From assembly GCA_033439255.1 (NCBI GenBank), contig CM065883.1:248001-312000 (forward strand): a stretch of 64,000 nt of DNA, in the 5' to 3' direction. Shown here one piece after another: positions 32,561-45,180 of this stretch. Below the pieces are notes generated by a model. The model was not told the DNA's origin. It was given only the letters and a program-made list of their open reading frames with translations, and searched no databases. The number at the start of each line of letters is the position of its first letter. Position 1 is the stretch's first letter. Made by a program: the position numbers and the translations under genes. Source of the DNA: Hericium rajendrae (Eukaryota; Basidiomycota; Agaricomycetes; Russulales; Hericiaceae).

Positions 32561-34165
32561 CTATATCTCACCAGCCTCGTCGCCGCTCTGGTAAGTATCA
32601 TCATCCCCTTCCAGATTGAGCCCTGGAAGCTCTTCGTCTTCCGACGAACCAAATTTCTTGACGTCCTCCGCAATCATCATTGTGTTCCACCTAGAAAGAG
32701 ATTAGAACAATCGGGAGGGATCGAAAAATAAACGCACTCCTGCCATTTCGTGGACTTGCGGTCCTTTCCATTCTCTTGTACTATGCGCGACAGTTCGGTT
32801 TCCATCTCCTTCCAAAACCCGGAGTCACCTTTCGCCTTGTGACGCCCGCTCGCGACTATCTTCATTTGAACGGATCGCTGTATCACCCAATTAGAACCGG
32901 AGACATGGAAATTGGGCATATAGCGTACCATCAACGCAAATTGACCTTTGACATTGTTTGTCGCCCTAGTTTCATTCCCTAATGAATGGAGCTTCACCAT
33001 TCTTGACGAGTATTCATCCAAGGTTTCACCCTTGTCGACGGACTCTGCTAACTGATGAGAAGCGTAGCGATAATCAGTCTACAACAAAACTTCGAAGCCA
33101 TGAATGTTACACATACCCCGCGATGCATGTTGCTACGCTGCACCGTCTGTTGGGCATTTATAAATTTCTCGACTGTCTTCTTAGCCACGGGGTCGGTATT
33201 ATAAAGCGTAAGGTGGAGCTTCTCCGCATTCTGGGAGATATATTTCTGGAAAGTGATGATATTCAGGCCGAAAATCAAATGAGCTACGTGTGAGCTGTTC
33301 ACTCACATCGATGCTTCTATTGAGTTGCTTGCCGTAGCCGTTGAGTGGTTTCATCAACCAATGGGCAATGATGCCCTTCCCAAGCTCCTGTGAAACAGTA
33401 TGAAGACATTAGTGGCACCGCAGGTAGGTATACGGAGGCGGAGAAAACAGAGCATATGGCCGAACATGGTCACTGGCATGCCAGGATGCAGATGTGCTCG
33501 GGTACGGCCCACCTAAAGCGCAAAACAGCCATGCGTACCTCTTGAATCTTTGTCATTTTCCATTCCTCACTTGTGCGCTCCTCTATATGGTCAAGCCTGA
33601 TATCCATACTTCGAAGAATACCTATGATCTCCTGCTTTTGTTCCGATAGTTTCAAGCCTTGGGCCTGTGTAAACAGGTTCTGTTCGGCGGGAGATGCCTG
33701 CCAGCGTGGCATGAGGATTCAAGCATAAAACTTCTTAGGCGGGCAGAAACGACTCACTTGACTTAATTTGTGCAGCGTAATGCGAGCCTCGTCACTGAGC
33801 TGAAGGAGATTGGCGATGCTGTCCGTGAACGCCGGGGTTACAGTCCCGTATGCAACAGGGTGTGTTGACGCGATGGCCGTATTTTCGGTGACTGCTTGTC
33901 CAGCGACACGAGGGGCCGGTGAGAACAGAAACGAAGATTCCTGAATGCTTTGGCTTGACGAGCTTTGACCGAGGCTGCTGAACGACGGGGTGCGCTGCAG
34001 CAAATTTTCGTTTGTGCTGGGTTGGTGCTGTGCAGAGTTCGGTTGGTGGCGCGGCGAGTCAGATTCGTGGCGCGGCGAGTGAAGTTGGTAAGGTCCTGGA
34101 TGAACATGACCAGACAAAGTTCTCATGGGGCCCACAGAATGAGGAGCGGGCTGGTTGGGTGTCAT
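32561..34165 (-). CDS. Gene B: agaricomycete protein of unknown function
   Basis: Six exons in transcript order (33,758-34,165, 33,539-33,697, 33,307-33,387, 33,117-33,245, 32,738-33,051, 32,561-32,690) total 407 codons in one frame, 406 aa. Residues 1-110 are Pro/Ser/Gln/His-rich and likely disordered. The rest is helical, with a conserved-looking stretch ETLDEYSSRMVKLHS, a basic patch (KIVASGRHKAKGDSGFW) and an acidic end (DDDTYQSGDEAGEI). There is no recognised domain. It lies downstream of gene A on the same strand, about 1 kb away. A hydrophobic minus-strand frame at 34,492-34,794 might be an upstream exon. The ATG at 34,165 was preferred because joining an earlier ATG would need a 28-bp intron. 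Confidence 0.65.
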
Positions 34166-35199
34166 GTTGAGGAGGCAAGCCAGAGGGATCAGTTCGACCT
34201 AACGAACAGTTGAGAGCGAGGCTCACCAGCTTCACTTCAACCATGGTTCCACGTGATCGCACGCGTGGCGCTGAATGCCAAAGCGGAACTCTGTCGTTCA
34301 GATGTGCGGGTCAGTGGCCGCTCTGTAATTTCAGGTATCATCGATTCGATGGCATGGAAATAAATTCAATACCACATTCAGTCTCCCCTCATGGCCTGCT
34401 CGAAGGCTGCATGGCCATGATCCTGCAGAAATCTCCAAGTGCTCGCAGAGCTGAATGGATATATACATGTCCTGCAGGAAATTCAGACTCCTCACATTAA
34501 ATAGATTCCTTGCAGCGTCATCAGTATGGAAAACATTAGCCTTTCTATATGCGGATGATTGAGATCGAGCATGGTCTCACCGCTACATGTGCGTGAAATA
34601 TGTTCGATATGGACATCATTCTGGAAATGATCATAGCCAGTATCCAACGGCGCCGGCAGAGAAGAATATTTGATGAGCAGGAACAGGTCGAAGGCGAATA
34701 AGACACCATACAAGTGCCGCGCGAACGTAGGAACTGAGAACGCAACAGTCTCACCATTCACCATCCAGAACTCCAAGCAGATTGCGACTGTCATACTTGA
34801 GTTCTTATCTCAGTATCAAGCGGGAGGAACGGGCAGGAATTATCAACAAGCAGGAGCAAGGCGATGGCAAGGTTGAAGACGCCGCGCAAGCGCGCGGACT
34901 TGGAAGAAGAAGCGTGGTCGCTGCGCCGGACTTTGAGTGGGCACAATTTCCCTGTTGGGCAATGTCATCCACATCTCACATGTTCATCGACCTTCAGGTC
35001 TTCAGACGTGTTGCGCTGATCACCCCGCCAATGCAGATTTTCATTAAGCATAGCTTGTGCGCATACTAAACCTCTGTCCCAGTGTGTGGCAACCTCGCCA
35101 GCCCCTCATCAGCGACTCGCAGACCGCCGACTCGTCTGACCTCTCAAACACCGTATTCACCCATGCTTCAGTTGCTTTGTGGCCGCTGCAGATCGGTGA
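34166..35199. other. Spacer between genes A and B
   Basis: Holds one minus-strand open frame (34,492-34,794) with protein-like content (FARHLYGVLFAFDLFLLIKY), which may belong to gene B. Otherwise nothing is supported. Confidence 0.4.
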
Positions 35200-38100
35200 C
35201 TACAGGGTAGTACGTTGACGACTGGATAGCTTGTTCTTGAAAGAGGTAAGTACTTCGTCGAAACTATTGATAAAATACGCTGACCTACCGAGATATGCTT
35301 CGTGTCCTGGCACAGGTTGGCTGCGTTCATGACGTGAGAAATCTGAGGGGCCTGTATTCGTGCCAAACCATGGCGTTTCTGCAAAGAATGTTGGACCACC
35401 CGTGCGGTAAGCCCTTGCAGTGTAGTGATCATCAATGGGAGGGTAACGTATAACTCTTGACATTCTCGGCGTGGATGGCATCACCGTTGAGCGCGATTGA
35501 TGAAGGATGGGAGTCATGGGCATTAAATTTGGTGAGACCAAGGGAACATCGAGAGGGCCCGGCATGCCTGTGGGTCCCAGTTGTAATGAACTATTTTGCT
35601 GACGAAACTCTGGATAGCTGTCATGATAGTCAAGATATTGCGGCCCGACGGCAGGAATGGACCGCGTGGGCCCATAAGATGAAGCTGCGACTTCGTACGG
35701 ATGGCTGGAAGTTGAGGTATATTTACTGAGGTCTGGAGTATATTGACCGTAAGTTTGGTCATATTGTCTCTCGACTGTCATATACGAGTAATCTGGTGTT
35801 CGGCGCGGTATGGCTGGTGACAGCGCTGGAGTTGCTGGTGATGGTGCGAGCCTGTAAGGTAAAGATGGTAACCCGTATGTGTGACCGTGAACAGGAGCCA
35901 CTCCCGTCTCGACGGCCACGTACATGTGGTCCGGCGTTCTGTTCGGTATGGCTGGCAGCAGCGCTGGAATTGCTGATGACGGAGCGAGTCTATAAGGTGA
36001 AGGTGGTAGACCATATGCGGCACCTTGAATGCGAGCAACTCCGGTCTCCGCAGCCATATCCACATGATTCAGAGCTCTGACCGGCAAAGTTGGCGTCGCT
36101 GCTGGGGTGGTTGTCGAAGTCATTGCTTCACGGGGACCTGCTTGAGAAGTTCGTGGGCGTTTTGCTCCTCGTGCACTTGAAGCTGTCGACTTTCGCTTCG
36201 AAGCTTTTGTCGCTTTTTCTGGTGGAGGCATTTGTTTCTGCGCTTCATAAATCTGGACCGCGCACTCTACGAGACGACGGAGGGACTGTGCTGGAAGGAG
36301 AGAGTTGTCGACATTCGTATCACTGCTTGCTGTCACCAGTGAACTAGCACGGCCGGCCAGATGTCTGTACTGATCAGGGAAGGTAGGAGGCTGTCGTAGT
36401 TCCTGGGTTAGAGCTGCGCTGCGCAACTGCGCGAAATTGAGAACAAGATCGTCCGGTTGAGCTTCATGTCGATATTCTAAGTCCCGTCTTTGAGTTGAAC
36501 GTCGCTCTTGAACGAGTACCCGTGTTCTTGACGCCTGGCATCCCTGCTGCTTACAATTATGGAAGGTATGTATACAACACTTGACATGCTGTTCGCAAAG
36601 TGATGAGTGAGTGACTCGTACACCCAAGCATCTCTATTGTGCCAACTTACGTTGTAGGCCACAAAACTTAACTCGTGTCCAGAGCTTATAGATGGCATCC
36701 TGTATGGTAATACCTCATCCCCTATATCCCACTTCTCTACCAAGAATCCGTACGGACGTGACCTTGTTGCTAATATCTCCTTGATGCGACCAAGGGCACT
36801 CTCTTGGACATCAGCACCAGCATTGAATAGGATGAAATGATCCTTATGCGCAACGTCGCCATTGAGAAGATTGACCTTCGGCAACAAGACAACGTAAGGA
36901 CGATCTTCGACAGAGCTTGAGGGCCAATGCGCCGTAGTCGAAGCCGCGGTGAGTGTTTCTTCGAACGGTACAATGTCTGTGTTCGCAGGTCGAATTCGAA
37001 ATGCTATTTCCATTGTCAGATACCACTCGAATAAAATAGAAGTGAGGCAAACACATACCAGGAGGCGCATCACTTTCAATATCTGTCATGTTCATCATTT
37101 TGATGAAGGCCCTGTCCTTAAGCAAATCTTGAACATATGACCCTGCCGCTCGTCGTTCGCCAACATCCTCGTCCCAGACCAAGCCCCCACTAACCAGATG
37201 TCAAGCTGCATGCATAAATGACATGCTAGCGCTGATATCAATGCTTGGGGCATGGCGATTCGAGTGCACGCTGCGAAGACGGATGACTAGATTGTATGAC
37301 TCGAAACCTTCTGTGGCTGTCAGTATCGCCGGTCCAAATCTTCGTATGTGGTTCGGGGAATGGAGAAGGACATGAAATTTGGGCTTATTGAACCACTGTA
37401 TCGACCACAGAGCCGTTGCGCCCAAGAAATTGTCAATGGCTACCTGCAACCGGAGCTTGAAAGATAGTAAATAAGAAGTCAGCATGCCACATGCTTCCGT
37501 TTGGATATATAGATAAGTGTACAAGATATTCATCCAGATCGGAAATGCGCGGCTGAAAAATGAGAGGTGCAAGGCGGCTCAATGCCAGCCATGCCTCGTA
37601 TGCTGCCTCGGGCATAAGACCATGCAAAACTGCTGGAGCGACTTGCACAACAACCCGGAAGTCTCGTCCAGTCAATGATCCAGCATAATTCACGAGCGTA
37701 TCTCCCTGTAGACGGCTAAGACCCAAGGCGGATACATCCAAGCTATTGAGTCGTGTTCGCAAAATCTTGCGATCAACTGAATTTTGTCGAGAGACTGCAT
37801 CGCGCCAGAAGTACTTAACAATTCCCAAGAGAATGACATGTAATATCTCCACGGGTGTATCGGCATGGGGATCAATATCTACAAGAATAGTGTCAACAGT
37901 CGTGCACACAGTCGATGAGGCATCATCGAGTGATACTCACCTCGGACCAGGAAAATTGGGTTCAACAATTCTTCATCCGTTCGATTGCGCAGTACCTTTT
38001 TGATCGCCTCATCAAGGCCGTCGTTGGGATTCCTTCCATGTTTCTTGTTTTCTTCTCGTATTGAAGTACAAGTGGCAGCGAGCTCCTGAAAGATGGGGAC

Positions 38101-40567
38101 GAAATGTTTATCTTTGATACCACTTTGTGTGCTCGCAGGTTCTACTCGAGATGGTACTCCATCCTTGATGTCTTGAATTTGCTTCTTGAGGATAGATAAT
38201 GTCCTCTCGCGTCGTCTAGGAGTCCCGGCCTAGTAAGTCGTCAATCAGTCAATATCTGCAACGTTAAATCCTCTATGCTATAAGGGGATTTACCTTCATA
38301 AATTCACTGACACGGTCGATCTCACCCAGTGTTCCGGGTGGACGTTCCTTTGCTTTACCTCGTACCTGACAGACCCGACAGAAAAACTTCCCATTTAGAC
38401 CGATGTGGGAGGCCAGCTCGCTCTGCATGGGATTATCACCCAGAAATGCGAGAACCCACGGGATGACTAAAACATATTGCTTGTAGACACAGTCCCAGAC
38501 GCGAAGGCCGTTATTCTGAAACTCCCTGCGTCAAGATATTTAGATGAGTCTCGCGCTTCAGACAGACGATTGTAGCGATAGCGACAAACCGTATGTCCGC
38601 TGCAATGGCCTCCAACATTTCCAACGGTGAGGCGAGATTTGACGTAGAGAGAAAATGTATGTTGTAGGGCTTGAGAGATTGTTGCTGAACAAGACCCGCC
38701 AAAATAAACAGAAATGAATTATGTTTATTCCACTTCTTTGAGACGTTCCCGGATGTATCGTCGCAGTACAGCCAAAGTGGTAATGACAGGACGCGGAGTC
38801 CCGCTGCCTTCGTACGCCATGGATTTGGCACTGTATCCGAGCATGATCGCAAAGCCCCCGTCGTACCGTCACGAACTGACAGTGGGCATTGGATTAGTTC
38901 ACGGCGTGCGACAGAAAAATAGACACCTACTGAGCACGTTCTTCGGATGTGGCAGCCCATAGTACATATGCACTGCTGCAAGCCTCGGATAACTCAGAAC
39001 GAAGGCCCCGAGAGGCAGCTCATGACATTGCGTAGAATCCACCGCGTAAGTCCCGTTTTCATTATCCACATGCAATGAGTGGACAGTTGCGTATGTTTGA
39101 TCTCCTCGTTCGAACCATCGTGTCGGCCATACCGGACCAAGGGTGCCAAGGTCATCGATATTCGCTAGGCAAGGCTCTTCCACAAAATAATCTTGATCCC
39201 CTTCACGAACCATTGGTCCTGCAAGATTGGGGTCGACTTCTTGTCTCCAGCGAGCACCATGACGTGCTTCAGCATGACCATGCTCATTGTCCTGTGGAAG
39301 AAAATGAAGGTGAGGTCGTACTTTTGGATTAGACATTTCCTATGCGACGATATTAGAATATGCATTTCATAGTAATCAGGGTCACGTACATCAGCGAGGA
39401 TCTTCGCGAGGCTGGCCACGGAGTAGAGATGTCCAAGGGAGCCTTCAACGAGTCGGGGTTCTGTCCCCGCAAGTTTGAGGATACCAGCACGACGCTGCTT
39501 CAACGTATGCATCTTGGGCAACTTCTTGACACCGAGTTTAGTCGCAAACCACCGAGTTATCTCCAACTCGGATTCGGAGAAGACGGCACGGGGGAAGGCG
39601 CTTAACAAATCCGTCAAGCATTCCTGAAATATACGAGTCAGCATCTGAAAGCGCCGTTTCCACAAGTACATACTTTCTCATTTTTCCACGGCCACCATTC
39701 GTCATTGTTGACCGCGCGGACTCCATCACTCGGGGCGTGTTCTGCAGGTGCGCATGTCAATGTTTCTAGATACCGAAGCCCGACTGGGACAAAAAACGTA
39801 CCTAACAAATTCTCAGCCTCACTGCCCTGTCCGTTCTGGGGCGAGACGCTTTCCTCGGCTTCGCTATCGTCCGTGTCGCTGTCCTCAAACTCAGAAGGGG
39901 GTGCGCTTGACCCGACAGAGCTAATCGCATCGAACAGATCAATCTCGTCGCCACTGTCACTTGTGCTGCTGCGCTGAATCTTCCACCAAGCTGAATATGG
40001 TTTCGGCGAGTCACCAGGGGCGGGCTCTAGAGCTACAGTGCTGAAAAGGCCACTGAAGTCATCGAACAACTGATTGGGCGGGTCGCTGGGGAGGGCCGGG
40101 CCGTGGACAGTGATGGGTGGAGGGAGATCGAGTTCGGGAGATTCACCGTCAGCTTGCGTTGGTTCGGGGTTTGCTAGTAATGGAATGTTCGCAGGATCGA
40201 AGCCAGTATAAACAGTATGGGGATGGGATGGATAATGTGAGCTTGTGCGGTCACCATCCTCTGCCAATGGAGAATTAGGCCCCATCATGGCAGCCAACGG
40301 ATCTGTTGAAGGAGGGGCATTGTCTAAGTCCCGAACATGGCGAACATGTATTTCGGTGTCTTCATGTCTGAGAGTCTTGCGCAGGCCGAGAATTCCTGCC
40401 GCCGGGCATGCTATGCATCGATATCTCGACCGCCCGCAAGGAATGAACACTGGAAACGGCTTATCAAAACCTGGACGATGAAATTGAAAGGAACACATAC
40501 TGTCCGGTCGGCGCAGGTCCTGGTCGTCATCGGAGCCGTTGTCAATAGAAAAATCAGGAAGAGACAT
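35200..40567 (-). CDS. Gene A: large agaricomycete repetitive-family protein, one in-frame TGA
   Basis: Twelve exons in transcript order (40,501-40,567, 39,802-40,449, 39,674-39,741, 39,390-39,623, 38,931-39,339, 38,590-38,875, 38,294-38,525, 37,941-38,229, 37,523-37,878, 37,059-37,443, 36,651-37,003, 35,200-36,588) sum to exactly 1572 codons. A C2H2-like finger (Cys34, Cys37, His51, His57) is followed by an acidic linker, WWPW, CDDTSGNVSKKWNKHNSF, the block DTPVEILHVILLGIVKYFWR, then NYAGSLTGRDFRV, IRRFGPAILTATEGFES and a Cys/His tail (HVKCCIHTFHNCKQQGC). The last 400 residues are Pro/Tyr/Thr-rich. These blocks are familiar from many-copy agaricomycete proteins, so a transposase-like origin is plausible but unproven. 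Codon 944 is TGA (37,201-37,203), where CGA would be expected. Confidence 0.75.
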
Positions 40568-40789
40568 TGTGGAAAATAGGATAGGAAAAAAGGGGGATGT
40601 CGCAAGAGCTTGCAGGGCGAAGAGCAGCAAAATAAACGACAGACGAGGGGACAATCTGCTGACAGAATCGCCTTTGTCACATTTGGAGCCGCTGGACTGA
40701 GACCCGCACGGCGCGACTTGCGTTCCTTCGTCCAAACACGCACACGTCTGGGCACATCCCGTCTCAAAAGATCCTTGCTGTCGATACCC
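40568..40789. promoter_or_regulatory. Bidirectional promoter between genes A and C
   Basis: Only 222 bp separate the start codons of the divergent genes A (minus) and C (plus), so promoters must overlap. No clear TATA box was seen. Confidence 0.5.
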
Positions 40790-41862
40790 ATGTCGGATTC
40801 GGACGACGATCCGACCTACACGCCAACTCAAGCACCCTCGCAAGATTCATATCCGTCAAGGGAAGAGCGAAAGCGAAAATCAGCGCGTGGAGGAAAGAAT
40901 TCCACAGGACGACTCCGGTGCGTGTGCCTCTGATCGTTGAACTCCAAGCTCCCTAAGAACATCACCCAGCCTGTTCCTTCCGGGAGGTGCCCTGCACTCT
41001 CAGACATCAGATACTCAATATTTTTCTGGGGAAGCATTGTCCACCGACAGCAGTAGCTTCCCGATTAAAGGGGAGGATGAGGACGAGGACGGTAAGCCCA
41101 GGCACTGTGATGCAATAAATCATTGACATGATACCTTGCTCGCAGAGGTTGTCGCTTTCCCTGCTCACGGGAACCAGAGTGCAGATGAGAAAACTGCAAA
41201 AAATCGAATCGTAGACGAGAAAACTGAAGACGAGAAAAGCGCGGACAAGAAGACAGCGGACGAGAAAATCACAGCGCTGATGGCCGCGAACTACGATCTG
41301 CAATGCAGGATAAACCGGACGGAGAAGGAATTAATTGAGCTAGAGAGTCACTATAAAGATACGTATAACTCACTGGAGACTGCCAGATGCGACCGTAAGG
41401 CCGACAGATGGTATATTGGCCAACTGGAGGCCGAGATCGAGGCGCTCGGCGGGGTGATACCAAACAGGCTGCAATCGCAGATACCCATGTGGCAGACGGA
41501 CGACGGGGACGACAACTTCGTACACAACCTCAACTCCAATGACATGGCATTGGGAGAAGAGAATCCACCTGATGGAGCGGCAGACCAGGGTCTGACAGAG
41601 TTCAAGGCGGACACGCGCGCAGTCGGTGAGTCGTTGTTCAACACAGGATGCATGATATCGTCTCACGGTCATCTAACTAGACGCGCACGAAGGCGCGAGC
41701 TCAAGCACCGTGAAGGAAGATGAACGGCATGCGAATACAGAGGAGGGGACCCAAGAGCAATTGGGCTCCAGGAATAACTACGAAAGAGACATGTTGCGTA
41801 CCATTGTAGCCGGCGCGCCGTCATACATGCGAGTGCCGAAAAGGCAGAAGACGCAGAAGTAG
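40790..41862 (+). CDS. Gene C: acidic coiled-coil protein, divergent from gene A
   Basis: Four exons (40,790-40,917, 40,970-41,091, 41,146-41,625, 41,681-41,862) with introns of 52-55 bp give 303 aa in one frame. It begins MSDSDDDPTYTPTQAP, has a basic patch (REERKRKSARGGKN), an acidic run (KGEDEDED), then repeated DEKT-type units (VDEKTEDEKSADKKTADEK) leading into a coiled coil (CRINRTEKELIELESHY). The end is basic (MRVPKRQKTQK). The composition suggests a nuclear, possibly DNA-associated protein. No family is recognised. Head-to-head placement with gene A hints at co-expression. Confidence 0.65.
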
Positions 41863-43827
41863 TAGTCAATGAACTGAATAACACTTGATATCTTGGATTC
41901 GAAGAACTTTATTACGACAGTACTAACTCAAACAACTTGGCTTGTAGAGAAGAAATAACGCTGCTAAGTACATCATAGGCCTTTACGCGCGAGGCGCTGA
42001 CTACAAACAGGGCCGATTTTCTATATACCATGATCTGGATTCAAGAATTCGTCAGATCAGATCAGATCGTCTGACTACGGCCATAGGATTGGTGATACTA
42101 CTTAATGGGCCCGATTTCTGTGTTTGCGCACTCAGATTTCGCAATCTGGCCAATCCGGAAGGCGTCAGATGCCAAATCACGAAAATTGTCTAAATTAGCA
42201 AAACAATCTGCTGGCCGTGTAGTACACGCAGCCAGGCTGGTGCCTGCGTTGCGCTCCCGCGGCGGCGGTACAGCGACGTGGGGCGCGTGTACTGCTTGAT
42301 GCAAAATACAGCGTTACGGGGCTTTGCACTGTTTGGACATGGACAGGCCGGTACCGAATACTGACGGATACAGCACGCCACGCGCGCTGAGTTGAAACAC
42401 ATCTGTGCAGTGATGAAAGTGGATCAGGATTCGCAGCCGTAGCGAAACTTAACGCGACAGAGGCCGTCGCACAGCACTTGGATGTACGAGATGAGGAACA
42501 AGGGCTGCGGATATGATGGTAATGGAAGCAGCGCTGCGAATGACACAGGGCCTACACGATTGATATAAACTGCGATGAAGAGTCACCTAAATTTTCAGAC
42601 AGAAATGATGAGTTGAAGTACGGCAATGGCGGATGAGCTTAGGGGTCCCTACATGAGGATTGGGATGAAAGTGGTGATTTGAAACACAGCGTGACCGCAA
42701 GTATACTGGCAGCGACCCGGAAAAGCCCATCTAATGAAACGACAGCACGACCGACCTCTGGACGGAATTATGCGCGATGGTAGGAACTTGGCGCTGAAAA
42801 TACCATTGAATGTACACCTTCAGAAAAAGGCAAGCAGGTTGAAACGCACGGTGCTTCAAGCGCAGAGTTATTGTTAGCGAGATATATCCGGCGATACAAT
42901 GCAGCAGAGGCACACCTAAGGCTCAGAGCGTAACATGACTAGTTCGACTTCCCTGCTTGAGTCTCTTGCAGATCGAGCGTCCCGAGCACTGATTACATGG
43001 ATCCGCACGTCCACCCTCTCCATGCGGTTCGAAAAGACGTCCGAGAAAGACGTGGCTTGGAGATAATGTGAAGAGAGCGTGCGCTGTAAAATTTCGAAGA
43101 AGTGAGGCGCGTCGTAGACAAACTGATGGAATGCTCTGAGTGTGTGTCACTCACGCTTCACGGAAATAGGAGACGTCGCAATTGGTAGCGAGATGAGCCC
43201 AGCGATACGAGTTGATACGTTGAAGTACCGGATTTTGACGAGACGACAGCGCGATCGCAAAGGTGCGGAGTGACTTCAATGGACCTCGGAAATAATGTCA
43301 GTGCCCAGAGGGAGCCGCCAACGACACCACAATGAGATGATGCATAGATCCTACCTCAAACTGTACTGGTCACACTGGAGGTAAAAAGTTAGCGCGCTGA
43401 ACTTCCCTGCCGATCGGAGACCTCCAAGAAAATGCGGAAACAAAAACCGAGCTTGACTTGGTTCCATGGCACATCCCAACGAAAGACGGCTTCCATGGCA
43501 TGGGAGGAAGATGCTCCAAAGTTTCACAGACGAAGCGCGTACGAACATAACACATTTGTCTGCACGCTTCGTTTCTATAAATCGACACTGAAATTGCATA
43601 TGCGCGTTACAAAACATCAATGACCGCGCTTGAAAGATCTCCGGGCTAGGACCAAACAAAATACCCGCCCGCCCACCTCGTACTGATACAATTTATCCCT
43701 TTGCTTTTTAGATGCCGTCTTCTGTTCGGAAATTCTGTCGCTTCGTGAGGCAGGCGGGGTAGATATCCCTGGAGAGATATGGAGTGTCAAAAATAAGTGA
43801 AACAAAGCATGCGAACGCGACCAGACC
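41863..43827. other. Intergenic with diverged repeats
   Basis: No gene supported. A short tandem (CAGAT)n lies near 42,052-42,070. Between about 42,590 and 43,260 related phrases recur about 0.3 kb apart, for example TTAGCGAGATATATCCGGCG near 42,876 and GGTAGCGAGATGAGCCCAGC near 43,183, suggesting old tandem duplications. Confidence 0.4.
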
Positions 43828-44379
43828 TTAGTTGGGCTGGATCTGCGAGGACATGGCCTTGACCTCATCCATGATGGTGCGCATCTTGATCTCGGTGTCC
43901 TCATCAAGAAACTCCATGTCCCACCGCTCCTTGGGCGTCCGATCCATCGTCCCAATGGATGCCCTCGGAGGCGTAAACTCGCTTGAAAACGCGGAGTATT
44001 TGTAGAAGGCGAGGCGCGTGCCCATGGCAATAACGCCGTGTATCGTCGGGATGACAGCAGGTTTAGGTTGGTAAGCGTCGAGCCGTTCGAAGTAATGCAT
44101 CATCTCATTTTCGGCAATGATGCGGGTCATGCGACTGTCAAGTTGGTTCGGAGGCCTGACGAGAAGGTAGAAGACGGGATGATTGTCGACAGTGACGACG
44201 AAGACGATTCCATCGTTCCACTTCATATTCATGGGCGGGCGAGGAACGACTTCGAACTTTTCGGAGGACGGGAAATAGTGGTTGAGTAGTCTGTTATATG
44301 GTCCAAAGTATGGTGCACTGTATTCCGTGTAGCGATTATGAGACTTGAATGATTCTGCGATCTCGTCGGGCCAGGCCAT
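43828..44379 (-). CDS. Orphan 183-aa protein, agaricomycete-type
   Basis: Single exon, 183 aa, starting MAWPDEIAESFKSHNRY. A central beta-rich core (WNDGIVFVVTVDNHPVFYLL, then VRPP) is followed by VIPTIHGVIAMGTRLAFYKY and RWDMEFLDED. I associate this layout (V/D...F..V/I.PP, then GxSAxGTR) with a family of short agaricomycete proteins without assigned function. A restriction-endonuclease-like core has crossed my mind, but the catalytic signature is not evident. No signal peptide or membrane segment. Confidence 0.65.
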   Translation of the reverse strand: MAWPDEIAESFKSHNRYTEYSAPYFGPYNRLLNHYFPSSEKFEVVPRPPMNMKWNDGIVFVVTVDNHPVFYLLVRPPNQLDSRMTRIIAENEMMHYFERLDAYQPKPAVIPTIHGVIAMGTRLAFYKYSAFSSEFTPPRASIGTMDRTPKERWDMEFLDEDTEIKMRTIMDEVKAMSSQIQPN

Positions 44380-45180
44380 GTTGAAGAAAATGAGTAGGAT
44401 GTTGACAGCTAGACCTAGTTCACAGCGAGGGGGGGAGTGAACAGCAGAGGGGTAGGGTACAGCCGTTCGACGTTCAAAGCGGAACCAAAGTAGTTCAGAA
44501 CAACGCGTGACACAAGTGTAACTATAGCTCGTGACGTCACACCTGTGTGTTGTTCCTCAGGGGATTGGGCTGGTTGGATGAGACAACAAGACGTGGTCGG
44601 AGAGCTCGCGCGTGTAGAGCGACTAGTAGAGAGACGAGATAGACAGCAACTCTGCTCGTTGAGCAAGCTAGAGCCGACGCGGGCTTAGAAGGGGATGTAT
44701 CGAGGAGAGACTGAATGACTTTACTGGGCTCGAAGGTGCTCTTAAATACATGCACTGTGAGGCAACAATTTGCAATAGTGTCAAAGCCCGAGCGGAAGGA
44801 AGGAAAGCGGCTTGGAGACCGCGTGGTGCTCTGTCACATACAAACAATAAACTTGCGCTTTGGCTCTATCTCGCTTTTAGCGCCCTTCGACATTGGTTTT
44901 TGTTCCGAAATATATAGATCCCTGTGGTTGTTCTTCGCGTAAGAGAAATGCTGGTGAAATTCGGTCTCTCGGAGCCTGGTCGCGCAGTGTCCATTTGTTT
45001 GCAGGAGTCAGAGTGTAAGCGTGTCGCCTTCGAGGAGATACGTCATAGGACGTCACCCGCTTTGTGTCGTCTTCCACTGCTCGACACAGGTAGCCGGAAT
45101 CCAATAGGCCCGCGCGACCTGTCGTCCCAAACAAAGCGCCATCGTCCTCGGTTGCTGGTGCTTTAACATAAGAAATCGCT
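44380..45180. other. Intergenic, no gene seen
   Basis: Lies between the orphan gene start and the 3' end of the methyltransferase gene. Only short random frames. Confidence 0.5.

Noticed and set aside
34199-34226. Possible first intron of gene B from an ATG at 34,244
   Set aside because: It would be only 28 bp, shorter than any plausible spliceosomal intron here.
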